Program-made: the position numbers and the translations under genes
The notes under the pieces: generated by a model
Databases searched by the model: none
Told to the model about the DNA's origin: nothing
The model's input: the letters and a program-made list of their open reading frames with translations, nothing else
Origin: Lycorma delicatula
Lineage: Eukaryota; Arthropoda; Insecta; Hemiptera; Fulgoridae
DNA length: 64,000 bases
Direction: 5' to 3'
NCBI RefSeq assembly: GCF_047948215.1
Contig: NC_134465.1
Span: forward strand, 16,202,022 to 16,266,021
Shown here: one piece after another, positions 50,380-61,600 of the stretch
Layout of the letters: every line of letters begins with the position of its first letter
How positions within the stretch are numbered: position 1 is the stretch's first letter

Positions 50380-52449
50380 CTACTACTTTTCAGTTTTAAT
50401 CGATACATTGTAGTGGATTCCGGATAATCAGACCCGTTCGGTACCCGGATCTTACAATCCTATTAAAACACCGACACCTCCAAATCAGAACATACATTTA
50501 ACAACAAAAGAAGATGACAATATCAATCCGACCTACAAATCGCAACCGACTAACAAGTCCTGCGCACGCTTGTACGCGGGACAGTTATCAGAAATACAGT
50601 CGTGATCGCAGGGTCTCCCAACTGGTGAACAATTTGAACACACGGGAGAACTTCCTGTTCTCTTGACTGTACAGTGTTTTGAAAGTCGACCTTCTTTAGA
50701 ACAAATTGAACGTAATTCTTTCCCTTTACAGGTCCTTGTCCGAGACACTTGAAACAACGATGATCTTACACGATCGAAAATCTATGAAAAGGCGACCGAT
50801 CGTAAGAACTTTACGTATTTCCTTTTCACATTCCACAACGTAATTTACATAATTGCTCTCTCTTTTACCGGTACCGTACGTAAATGATTTTAAACCCGTC
50901 ACGGAAATCGTCAAACCCCAGCTGTTTGCTTCCAAACCGCATCTAAGAAGCCGCCTTCTCCCGATTCAGGCGGCACATCGTACGCTATTAATCGAGGCCG
51001 CAGGAGTCTAGAACCGATCACCCTAGTCGGGTATTTGCTCATCCCCTCTGTTTCACGAATGTGTTGTTCAGTGTCTTTATAGTAGGTAACAATACGCATT
51101 CCTTTCGGATTTTCTTTCGGACTGATATTCCTCAAACCTTATTTCTTGAATCCGATTTCTTTATTAGGTTACCCTTGAAAACCGTAGTTGAAGTCTTATC
51201 TATAAGTAATACCTTCGGCACGACTGTACACCAAATTCTCGTGGACCGCTTATGTTATGCGGCGTTGCGTCGTCAGTTTAATATACCCAGCAACATTCGT
51301 GATATTTTGTGCAATGATGGCGGGATTTTGGAACGGATGTTTCTCTTTTTGCATAGTACTGGGTTACTGCAAAGGATTTAATATACTCATATATGTTTTT
51401 CTGTAAGGAGAGTTTTTTAATCGTTTTAACCTTTATTTTCGATTTGATTTTTAGTTTTTTGTGTTTAATTTTACTATCCGGGGAGGGGATTTTTGCACAA
51501 CCCATCGCAGTCGGGTAAGTTTTTATACTTTCTTTATTCTATTATTTTAGCTTTTATATTATATCAACTTTGTCTGTAGTATTAGTTTGGGAGTTTTGTT
51601 TTGCCTTCTTGGCTTGTTTTAGTAAATTTTTATTAAATGGTTAATATTACGTTTACACCCTGTGTTGTTCATTATTTTGAAGTTATTTTACCCTTTTAAT
51701 AATAACTACCGGGCGATGATAACGCCCAGGCGTTTTTCGCCCACCAAGAAAAAAAAATAAATAAAAAATACCTTCGGCGTCGGCTTCAGTGAATCAAGAG
51801 GAGTTACTTCCTCTGTTGCCAATCTCACGGGCGGAACAGTCCTCTCTAGCTACCCCATTCCAGCCCGGAAGCCCTCAATATATCCCTGTCACCGATCGTT
51901 TCTTTTAACACTTAACAGATGAAAATAACGTAATTTTCGTATTCGCGAAAGGGTATATGAAGCGCTCTTTTCCCGCACGTTTTTAGTATCGCTTACAAAC
52001 TCCTCCACCTCACCGCATAAATCGTTAAACATATCGATTAATTCAGTCACAGCCTCCTCAAATACCGAGTCGGTCGTAGCCGAATGCTTTTCTAAATTGC
52101 GTAGAGCAGTAACCTCTACCTTCCTGCCCTTCAAGGGGGGAAACGCTTGTTTTCCTGACTCGAAGTAAACGGTCCGTAAATCTCCTCGGCCAACCACACG
52201 TCTGAATCGGAAATCATCGGCGGCTACACCGGCTACCCCTACGACCTCGGAAGCTTTTACCTGCTTCGCTGTTCCAGAGGACGATTCCTTAAAGGAGACA
52301 AACCCTTTTCCTTTTTTCTTAGACCTCGGACGCTTACTGGAATCCGTAGCACTTACAGGCTCACCGTCAGAAATCTTCTCCGTACGAGCTTTACCACTCG
52401 TACTTATTATGCGAAACAAAATACCTGAATATTTAACTTCTAACAACAA
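50380..52449 (-). pseudogene. Broken R1-like LINE ORF1 (gag-like protein)
   Basis: From high to low coordinates: a start with a basic Lys-rich linker (SSKRPRSKKKGKGFVSF, 52330-52300 region), an acidic helix-rich part, a stop at 51889, then after the inserted element at 51220-51767 the gag core KENPKGMRIVTYYKDTEQHI, LRPRLIAYDVPPESGEGGFL, DAVWKQ. Next come VVECEKEIRKVL, IGRLFIDFRSCKI and remnants of CCHC knuckles: RCFKCLG, then in another frame TCKGKELRSICSKEGRLSKH. The knuckles are followed by CxxC and CPAYKRA. This order is typical of R1-group LINE ORF1. Several frameshifts. Only a possible start of ORF2 lies below 50500; the RT is absent. Confidence 0.75.
51220..51767 (+). mobile_element. 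5'-truncated LINE 3' end, nested in the R1-like ORF1
   Basis: The plus-strand frame carries ALRRQFNIPSNIRDILC and ILERMFLFLHSTGLLQRI, then a stop at 51381. This is the usual C-terminus after RNase H in I/Jockey-group LINEs (pattern LRDIL...FLxxTGLxxRI). A 3' UTR follows, ending CGCCCAGGCGTTTTTCGCCC and an A-rich tail (51748-51767). It is flanked by AATACCTTCGGC at 51208-51219 and 51767-51778, a target-site duplication. The piece is about 550 bp and non-functional. Confidence 0.88.
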
Positions 52450-54880
52450 ATAAATAGACGATAATTAATACAACTAACAAATGTTAAACGAGAAACTATG
52501 TAACCGATCAAAGAAGATCGATATATAAATAAAATAAATTCACCTATCAAAAATATCAATATGGCCACCCTTACCAGGCAGTTGCTAACGCAAACAAACG
52601 TATAATAAATAAATGTAAATATTTACACATAACTAAATAAAATAAACACCCTAAACAATGGCCTAACAAAACTAAACCGAGAAGGAAAACAGAAAATCCG
52701 CTTAAAAAATATTTCCTCGTCTGGTATACTAACACTTTCCAAACGATTACACAGATAGCCTAAGCTACCCGAGCAACCGACCGGTCCAAAATACGTAACA
52801 GAAAACCTAAATTATCAATATACACGATAACCAAGCCTGTGTCCAACATATAATTACACATACGTAATAGATCGTAATGAAAATAACACCTGTAAAGTCC
52901 TTGTTAACGGGAGTTATTTAGAACACGTGCTCTCACGCCGGCATCGATTGCTCAAGTCTAGACAGGTTATACTCGAGGAAGTGAACGAATGAATAACTAT
53001 ACCAAATTATTTATAATGCAAATTTACGTTATATAAATGAATAAAAACGGTGGCAAAAAAAATTACTCAAACAATTTTAAGCAGAACATGAAGCATCCTG
53101 ATTTGATTCTGCGTAGATTAGCGCCAACGAAACCGTAAGGACATAAGATCTTGTCCGGTGGCTGTAAAATAAGCGGTGGATAAAACTATACTTCTGATAT
53201 TTTTCTAAAAAAAAAAAAACCCCATCGAATTAACATAAAATGTTAACGTTGCAGTTAGGGGTAATTTTGGTCTACGGTTGTAAAATTTAGCTCCGACGAA
53301 AGCTTTCCTTAACGATCCAAACTAAATCGAACAATTCAGTTGTTTTATAGCGTATCACCAGAAAAACCTAGATGATCATTAGAATCACAAAAAGAACTAC
53401 TTTATCTTTTCTTCACACTTTGCAAAGGCGAAAAACAATAAATTAAGAAACAGAAAAAACCGCAACGGATGTATAATTTAATTTATAATAATCCAAGTTT
53501 ATATAAATGAGAACTATAATCTACTAAATGAACGTAAAAAATTAGTAAATTTAAAAGACGCGATTAATAACAGCCGATAAAATTAATATATAGAGATACG
53601 TTAAGACATTAATATTATGTTGATTACTTAACAAGAGGTAACAGTAGCTTGTGACTGGGGCTAAAGCGACTACACGACAAGATAATCTCTCCTTAAAAGA
53701 AAGAGTTATTAAATACGCTACAAGCAAGAAGTATCTTTTAATTAAAAAAATATAACGATAAATCTTAATTTATATTTTATATAATTCGGTTTCTCAGATT
53801 TGTCGATTATAAATTAAAAAATAAAATACTAAAAAGAATTTTTAATATTATTACTTAACCGGAAATTAATATCAATAATAATAATTTTTTTTTCTGTATT
53901 AAAACAATTAATTGATAAAGCTACTTTTTAATTACTAACGTGAATTACAGAGAATTTCTTTTTTTTTAATGGAACCGATAAGTTTTGAACGAAAAAGTAC
54001 TTAAGTATTTGAACGAAATTATTTTTTACTTTTTAGCGCATTTTGATGTCGGTTCCATTTTTTTTTTTTTTTTTTTTTTTAAATAATTATTTATAATTTT
54101 CCTTGTGATTAATAACGATAAGTTATTCGGCGGAGCTTTTCGATAATATAATGCAGCTTTCTTCACTCAAAGGCCGTTGGTGTTTTGTTTAACCTCCTTG
54201 GTGTGATCAAGAAATAAATTTGCGGCATCGTTTTTATTTTGCGAGCTAACAATAAACACGAGAAAAAGAAATGACACGGAGTTCGTCGACTTATCAAGTC
54301 GACTGTTAATTTGTTAATCGATGTTGTGTCGGCAGATTTTTCAATCGACGTTTTCATCGTTTCAAATTAATTAGTTCTAATATCGATCGTCGAATTCCTT
54401 TGTGTAGAAGTGTGTTTATTTCTTCGTGTAGTTTGCGTTTCCGGCTTCTCGTATTTTGGAACCGAACGATAATTAATTATAAGTTCAATTTTTCCATATA
54501 GATAATTATTTTATGCCGATATTTGATTCGACTTCGTTTTTGATTTATCGGTGCATACTGTTCATTATCTTGTCTGCTTTTCTCGATGTGGAATCTAAAT
54601 TAGTAATATAAAAAAATCTCATTTTATACACATTCCTTAAGCGTAGAAAGCGATTTCAAGTTAATCGTTTATCGAAATCGTTAAAGTTCATAATTTCCAC
54701 TTTTGGTTAAAATTGTTATACGTGCACGATAAAAAAACCCGACAAAAGGTTACGTAATTTTTTTCACCAGAGAGGGTTTTTAAATATTAATGACTTAATT
54801 ATAGAATATATTTCTGCGAAAAAAATAAAAATATTCAGTATAGAAATCTGTGTTCTAATCCACCATCGATCAAACGACGT
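52450..54880. other. Upstream region, no gene recognised
   Basis: 52450-52980 is A/C-rich on the plus strand and may be the 5' UTR of the R1-like element. Beyond that nothing is recognised. An inverted repeat, ATGGAACCGA near 53968 and TCGGTTCCAT near 54049, is followed by a T-run of about 23. Confidence 0.45.
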
Positions 54881-55930
54881 TCTTACGTTAAAAATGATGA
54901 GGTGGTAAAAGTATAACCGAGAAAAAAATCAAAATTCTTAGTAAAAAGCTTTAGGTCCTCTTTGACCAAACAGCCAAAAAACATACGAAGTATCCGAAAT
55001 TATAATTTTTATTTAAATTCTTATGTGTGATTTGGGGAACTCCTTTTTTAAAAAAAGGTTTCCTTGTCGATCTTGCAAATTCTACTTAAAAAAAAAAGTA
55101 CGGGTCCCCAGGCTTAAACGTTTATTTATTGGAACGATTAATTACTTCAGTAAGTCGTCCTGATTTGTAGCAATATTATTTAACAAGGTTAACTAAAGAG
55201 AATATGGATAGCGGGACGTTCCTTTATATTGGGCTCGAAAATCAGGCCAAAGCTTGTATATATAAGTTACAAAACAGTAATTAGCCGACAAACATGATAT
55301 AGCCACGCGCACCTGTTTATCACTTATTTCTTAATAATCCTTTTAATATTAGCCTTTGTCTTTGTGACGTAGTTTTATTCAGTTCTGTATTAGATTTTAC
55401 CGTGTACGGTTGTTTTAGTAGTTCTCATTCAGTACTTGTGTGGTAACTGTTAGCATGTTCGCCAAAGAATTAGACAAGTAGCTAATCGAGTAGTTGAATG
55501 TATATCAATTATATTAATTATTATTGTACTTAAAAAATGGAATGCTTTTGAATTGAATGAGTGCTTTTGAAAATTGAATACACACACACAAAAATACAAA
55601 ACAAATATATAAAATAAATACAAAAATACAAATCAGGCACAAAATATTTGCGCAAACTTTCTACTTTTTTGGTCACCAAGTTTTCGAAATACGAGGCAAA
55701 AAACTGTTCTTCCCTACACGTTTAAATCAAATGAATTTAAATAACTTAATAATTAATCGAACTAAAATTCGATTTTCTACGACCATTAAAGAAAAAACTA
55801 AAAATTCGAAATGGCGAAAACTACTCCTTTTTCTTCTTTAATGTTTAAAAATTTAATGCCACAAATGTAATAAAAATATACATTTTTTGAGCCGATTTCG
55901 AAGAATTTATATTAGCCGGTCGGGGTATAT
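54880..55930. repeat. Unclassified dispersed repeat, copy B
   Basis: Collinear with 22030-22915 in the same orientation: AAAAGTATAAC near 54907, AATCAGGCCAAAGCT near 55241, CTTTTTTGGTCA near 55664, AATTTAATGCCA near 55850. It is interrupted by about 380 bp (55253-55628) absent from copy A. Confidence 0.65.
55253..55628 (+). mobile_element. Putative insertion within repeat copy B
   Basis: Absent from copy A. It is bounded by AATCAGGC at 55242 and 55629, a possible target-site duplication, and ends in a strongly A-rich tail (55580-55628). These fit a retroposed element, but no tRNA-like boxes or ORF are seen. Confidence 0.45.
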
Positions 55931-57692
55931 TAATCGAAATACAGGCTGATATACTTACTATACTTACCTTCCGAAAATTTCTATAACCTTTTTTTTTGTT
56001 TTTTGGAATAAGCTGGTTTTAAATGTAAAAACCGAAATATTGATTGGTCGCTATGCTTTCCATTTATAGCTATGATGTCGTAGCAGAAATACAGCTGTTG
56101 CCGAGAAAGTTCAAAGTAAGCGGTGTAGGCAAGAAACAATTTTTTTTTTAATAGTAATTATATTCTAAAATATTAAATAAAGCTATTAAAAGATCGGCAA
56201 AAATCTGGTAAAGTGTCTTTTACGGTCTGCATTTAGGCCGAAGAAGCCCAAATACAGAATTTAGATAAAATAGAATCCTAAGTAGAAGTCATTTTTATTA
56301 GCAATCGGCATTATTAATTAGCAGCTTGAATTCCATTCGACTAGAAAATATTTCTTAACGTTAAGTTTTTGAAAAATTCGCTATAGTGTATGTAATATCT
56401 GAAGGCGATGTCCGTAGTAAGCTATGGCATCCGCTTCACTCTCTTAACATCGCTCAGCGACTTCTCCTTACACCAGCAGCCAAAGTACTGTATCCCAAAA
56501 GTCACAAAGATATTAAATTTGCAACGACTTGCGCCGTATCTAATTATGACGTCAGTATTATAGAACGGAATATGTTCTGGTAATTTATCGTTATAAATAA
56601 AACTATTTACGCCTTATATTTTGTTAAAGATGTATATGAAGCGATTTATTTATTTACTTCTTGAAAGTATACGTTTCTTCTTCGGTACGTTAAACTAAGG
56701 TTTTCCTATAAATATCAGTAACGATGACGTAATACAAAGTATATGAAACGAGTCGTTTAATATATAGGCTATAATGTTATGATTTTCTTTGAGATGGCGT
56801 AGTTATTTACGAAAATTACGTTTTAGTAGCGCTTACGAATTACTTTTGTTGCAACCAGTAGCGCGTGTTAGCATGCCAGGATGTAGGAGCGGTGTAGAAG
56901 AGCCGAGTAGAAGCAGCTTGGAGGGAGGACCCGCCTTTAAATACACAAACGCACTTATTCGTGATTTTATAACGGTGTAAAAGTCGGTCGGAATTTATTG
57001 TTAAGTGATAAAATGAAATATCACGTTACGAAAAAATATACTTGCATAAAAAGAAAAGATACGGTATAATCTGTCGCTCGGTAAAATTTGTATCTTAATA
57101 CTCGTATTTTTTGACGTAAGCCGTTCTTTTATAGTTTCCCGATTTCGGTTAAAGGAAACTATAAAGGCGAAAAATTAAGACAGGAGTAAACGGTGTGCGT
57201 GCGCTGTACGTTTGTCTGAGCGTCATAAAAATGAACATCGTTGTGTAAAAGCGGGACAGATGTAATCGAGTAACGCAAAAAAAGCGAGTAAATATAAATG
57301 TTAATACGATAGAAAAATGAACGGTATTATTAATAATACTTTAGAGCCACCGGCGATGTAATTAATCTTCTTAATTAATATTTTCTAATCTGACTAACGA
57401 CTAAAAAACCTTCTTTGTCTACCGATCGTTCTTGTTGTCGTATTACACGTTATCCCTTGCGCTACCGTTTATTTCCTTTTCGTTATTATATTCGCGGCGT
57501 TCGACAAAGATATTTGTATTCTACTGCGGATAAAAGTTATCGCCTAATAATTTTTAAATTATAATAAAAACTACGATTTAAAGTAGCAAATATCAAACCG
57601 TTATCGAAGCCAGAAAGCCGGATTGAAAGCCGACGCGTCCTGAAAATTACTGACCGGTTAGGTTATCGAGCGGTTTATTCAAAATTCTGGAA

Positions 57693-58340
57693 TTTTTTTT
57701 TTTTTGTCTTCAGTCATTTGACTGGTTTGATGCAGCTCTCCAAGATTCCCTATCTAGTGCTAGTCGTTTCATTTCAGTATACCCTCTACATCCTACATCC
57801 CCAACAATTTTTTTTACATACTCCAAACGTGGCCTGCCTACACAATTTTTCCCTTCTACCTGTCCTTCCAATATTAAAGCGACTATTCCAGGATGCCTTA
57901 GTATGTGGCCTATAAGTCTGTCTCTTCTTTTAACTATATTTTTCCAAATGCTTCTTTCTTCATCTATTTGCCGCAATACCTCTTCATTTGTCACTTTATC
58001 CACCCGTCTGCTTTTTAACATTCTCCTATAGCACCGCATTTCAAAAGCTTCTAATCTTTTCTTCTCAGATACTCCGATTGTCCAAGTTTCACTTCCATAT
58101 AAAGGACACTCCAAACATACACTTTCAAAAATCTTTTCCTGACATTTAAATTAATTTTTGATGTAAACAAATTATATTTCTTACTGAAGGCTCGTTTAGC
58201 TTGTGCTATTCGGCATTTTATATCGCACCTGCTTCGTCCATCTTTAGTAATTTTACTTCCCAAATAACAAAATTCTTCTACCTCCATAATCTTTTCTCCT
58301 CCTATTTTCACATTCAGCGGTCCATCTTTGTTATTTCTAC
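57693..58340 (-). mobile_element. LINE insertion copy 3
   Basis: Nearly identical to copy 2 over about 640 bp, with only about ten differences by eye. The coding end is intact from EAFEMRCYRRML through GHILRHPGIV to SNQSND (stop at 57710). A one-base loss near 58104 shifts the frame relative to copy 2. The poly-A appears as T's at 57693-57705. The 5' side breaks off within NNKDGPLNVKIGG at about 58340 and joins a different element. Young but truncated. Confidence 0.9.
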
Positions 58341-58650
58341 TTATTGCTATGTGAAAATGCAGAGACCACATTTTCTTGGAAAAAAAGCAGCTGTAGTTTT
58401 CCATTGCTTTCAGCTGCGCAGTACTCAGAGGACTGAGTGATGTTGATACGGCCGTTTAAGTCGTCCTGACTCACGCCCCTAACAACTACTGAAAGAGCTG
58501 CTGCCCTCTTTCAGGAATCATTCCTTAGTCTGGCTCTCAACAGATACCTCTCCGATATGGTTGCACTTTCGGTCCAGCTACTCTGTATCCCTGAGCACTC
58601 AAGCCCCCTCACCAACGGCAAGGAAAAAAGACAAAAAAAAAAAAAAAATT
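58341..58650 (+). mobile_element. 3' end of another LINE (RTE-like), head-to-head with copy 3
   Basis: A GC-richer block includes GATACGGCCGTTTAAGTCGT, CCTCTTTCAGGAATCATTCC, CGGTCCAGCTACTCTGTATC and CCCCTCACCAACGGCAAGG, then AAAAAAGAC and an A-run to 58650. From memory this resembles the 3' UTR of arthropod RTE-type LINEs (unverified). No ORF is left. Confidence 0.6.
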
Positions 58651-61600
58651 CATCTGGATTCTTTAATATTTTTAAGTATGTGCCTCCCTTCCCAAGTTTT
58701 TTTTTTTACCACATTTAGGTAGATTCTGGAAAAAGTAATAAAAATTCGTTTTACAAAATTTCTAAATCTGCACAAGATTAACACCAGTTCGGTTTGCAAA
58801 GCGATAAATTAACTGAGGATTCTCTTATTCCCTTTGGCTCGTAACTTAAATACGAATAAGACAACACTAGCGGTCAGAACGTTATACCATGTCGCAGACA
58901 AAATTACGGTTTAATTATGGTACCGCTTTATAATTTTTTCACTACTGTCTTTAAAATAGATCGGAAATATTATTTTAGTAAAATGCCTTTATTATATTAA
59001 GTTTTACCGCCACCTATTCTTTTCTTAATGAATGTAAACGACCTCCTAAAATTTCATCTATAAAATCGTAAAATTATTTCGTTTGTAAACTTCCACTTTC
59101 GCGGGAGAAAGTAAGAAATATATTCAGCTAATAACGATAAAGAACGGGTCTAACGGTAATAGTTTTTGTCTGACTTCGAAGAAAACAAACTTTATTACGT
59201 TTAGGCTTGTTAATACAGGGAGAACGAGTTTAAATAATTCACTAAAATTGTATACTAACTGTATTATTCTGTCGGACCGTAACATGTGTAATTTACTCCG
59301 TATTACAGATAGCGAAGTAATAAAATATATGAATAATCCTGGATCGAAATACGAGTAATTGTAGAGAAAAACTGAATCTTCATATAAACTATTTATGCTT
59401 GGGAATTGTGGTCTTAACAGTTGAAAAATTATTTTAAGGTTGCTATACCTTATGAACATTGCCTGTGTGTGTGTGTTGGGTACGCGCGCGCGCACGTGTG
59501 TATCTACATTTTGTGTTGTTTTTCTTTAAAAAAGTAAAAATGTACCTTTTTTGAATATTTTTTATTTTCGAAATACACAAAAAAATTAACTATGTTTCAA
59601 ATTGAACTGCGAAAAAGTAATTTTTTTGTTATTGTTATCAGTTAATTTGAGCGTTTTTCGACCGTCTAATTTCAATTATTTCCCGTTTATGTTGTCTAGT
59701 AACAACTATCTACTAAAGATATTAACCGCGATTGAAATTTGCAAATTACTATAATAATAAACAAAAGTATTATTATTGTTACTTCTGGAACACGAATTGA
59801 TATTTTTAAACGGCAACGCGATCATATATTTCGCGTCGATACGGGGGATGCAAAGTTACTTCGCAAGAAAATTATTAATTAGCCGGTTCATTATTTACAA
59901 GCAGGATATTTAACAAATAGTAGTTTGGGATTTTACGTTATTCGATGATCGTTAAAATACTTTTTCTTTTTCTTAGCAGCGCATTTGATAGCAACTTTAA
60001 ACAAAAAAAAAAAGAAAAAAAGTTTGAATGTCGCATCATCATTGTTGTAGTAATAGGATTGATTTTCTGTATTATATCGTCTTTTTATTTAGCTTATCGA
60101 AACAAACTGGATTTTTTATTTTAGAAAAATTTCCGTAACGAAATGAAATCGTATAGGTCAACAGAAAAGCGAAAAGAAAAGGAATAGGACATTTAAAAAG
60201 CGTTTACGTGTTCCTCTCTTCGCCAAATGACGCTCAAGTGCGGTGAATATTTTCTCATACGAGTCAAAAGTTAATTTTTTTACCGCGGTAAACGGTTACA
60301 AAAATCCAATTTTATATTTTTGTTAGTTTAAAAATTATTTAAAAATTGAGGAAGTTTTCGGATACGCTTTATAGAAAACACTCGATGTTTAAATTTCCTT
60401 TAAATGAAGGTAGCGTTTGATTTTATCTTTATTCGATTACACGGTCTACCAGTTGCATCCTAAGCTATTACCTTTACTGAATAATATTACCCTCCGTTTA
60501 AAAACAATGCGTCACGACAAAATCATTGTCTGTCTATCCCGTAATCGTTCGATAGAAACTATTAATACAAAATATAATCTTCTAATAAAATTAAAATACG
60601 GTTAAAATTAAACAAACCACAGGCGACTCGAAACGGTACTGTAAAAGCCACCAAAGTGTTGTACCGAATAAAATAATAATAATCTTAATAATAATACTTA
60701 ACAGGGCGTTAATATGTAGTTTGATATAAAAAATTTGTATTACGCCGTAATAAAACACCGTTGTTGCGCCGTAATAAAACGCTAAGCTATCGTAATAACG
60801 TTAAGCTATCGTTACTTATATCCTGTCTAAAATAATCAATAAGTCAGAACGAGTTTACAAGTTATAAAACGGGCTGTCAGATCGTAAGCGTGAATTGCGA
60901 AGATCATTATGTAGAAAATTAAATATTTTAATCTCTCCTTGTGTTTATATTCATGAATGTGCAGTCTTTATTAGAATGTGTATTCCGTTTATACTTAAAA
61001 AAAAATAACAGTTTTTTTTTTTAATTTTAAATGTACAGGCTACTTAAGTTATTAATTACGGACTTTAATCAAATCTATTTTTAGTTTTCAATCTACGTCT
61101 ATAGTCAGTGTTGTCGGTCTGATCAAGGGTTTACCACGGTTTCTCTTGATCCATCCGGGCAAATACCGGGGCAGATTACTTCGTATTAGTACGTAGAACT
61201 AATTACGGGAAGTTAAGCTGGGATCTGGAGGAGAAATCATCTATTGCAAATTAATATGATTAACGATTCATCAGCATCCTATTTAGGATTAAAATTGAGG
61301 CCGGGTACGTCTTAACGATAGTCGGTTTCGGGATGACGACGCTAATGCAAGGGGCGTAACATGATTACGGATCGGTATCCCTTGTTCGATTTAAGAAAAA
61401 GTTTTTCGGTTCAAGTTTACGCGTAAAACCCTATCGAGTACTGCAAATTAAAAATCCTATTCGTTCTTGACACCTCGGAGTTCTTTTTCGAATACTCGGT
61501 ACTTCGGCGTATAGAAGAGGGATTTATTCATTTTTAACGAATTACTGGACCGTTTGAAAAATCTTCCGATCACTTTATTTCACGGATCGATGTTCGTCGT

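Noticed and set aside
51061..51219. N-terminal part of the plus-strand frame ending at 51381
   Set aside because: It lies outside the LINE insertion and is antisense to the R1-like ORF1; only the part after 51219 belongs to the plus-strand element.
53968..54080. Inverted repeat of ATGGAACCGA with a long T-run
   Set aside because: Arms are about ten bases with a 70-base spacer in low-complexity DNA; too weak to call an element.
59124..59495. 123-codon minus-strand open frame
   Set aside because: No recognisable domain; begins in a GT/CG simple repeat and has no supporting splice sites.
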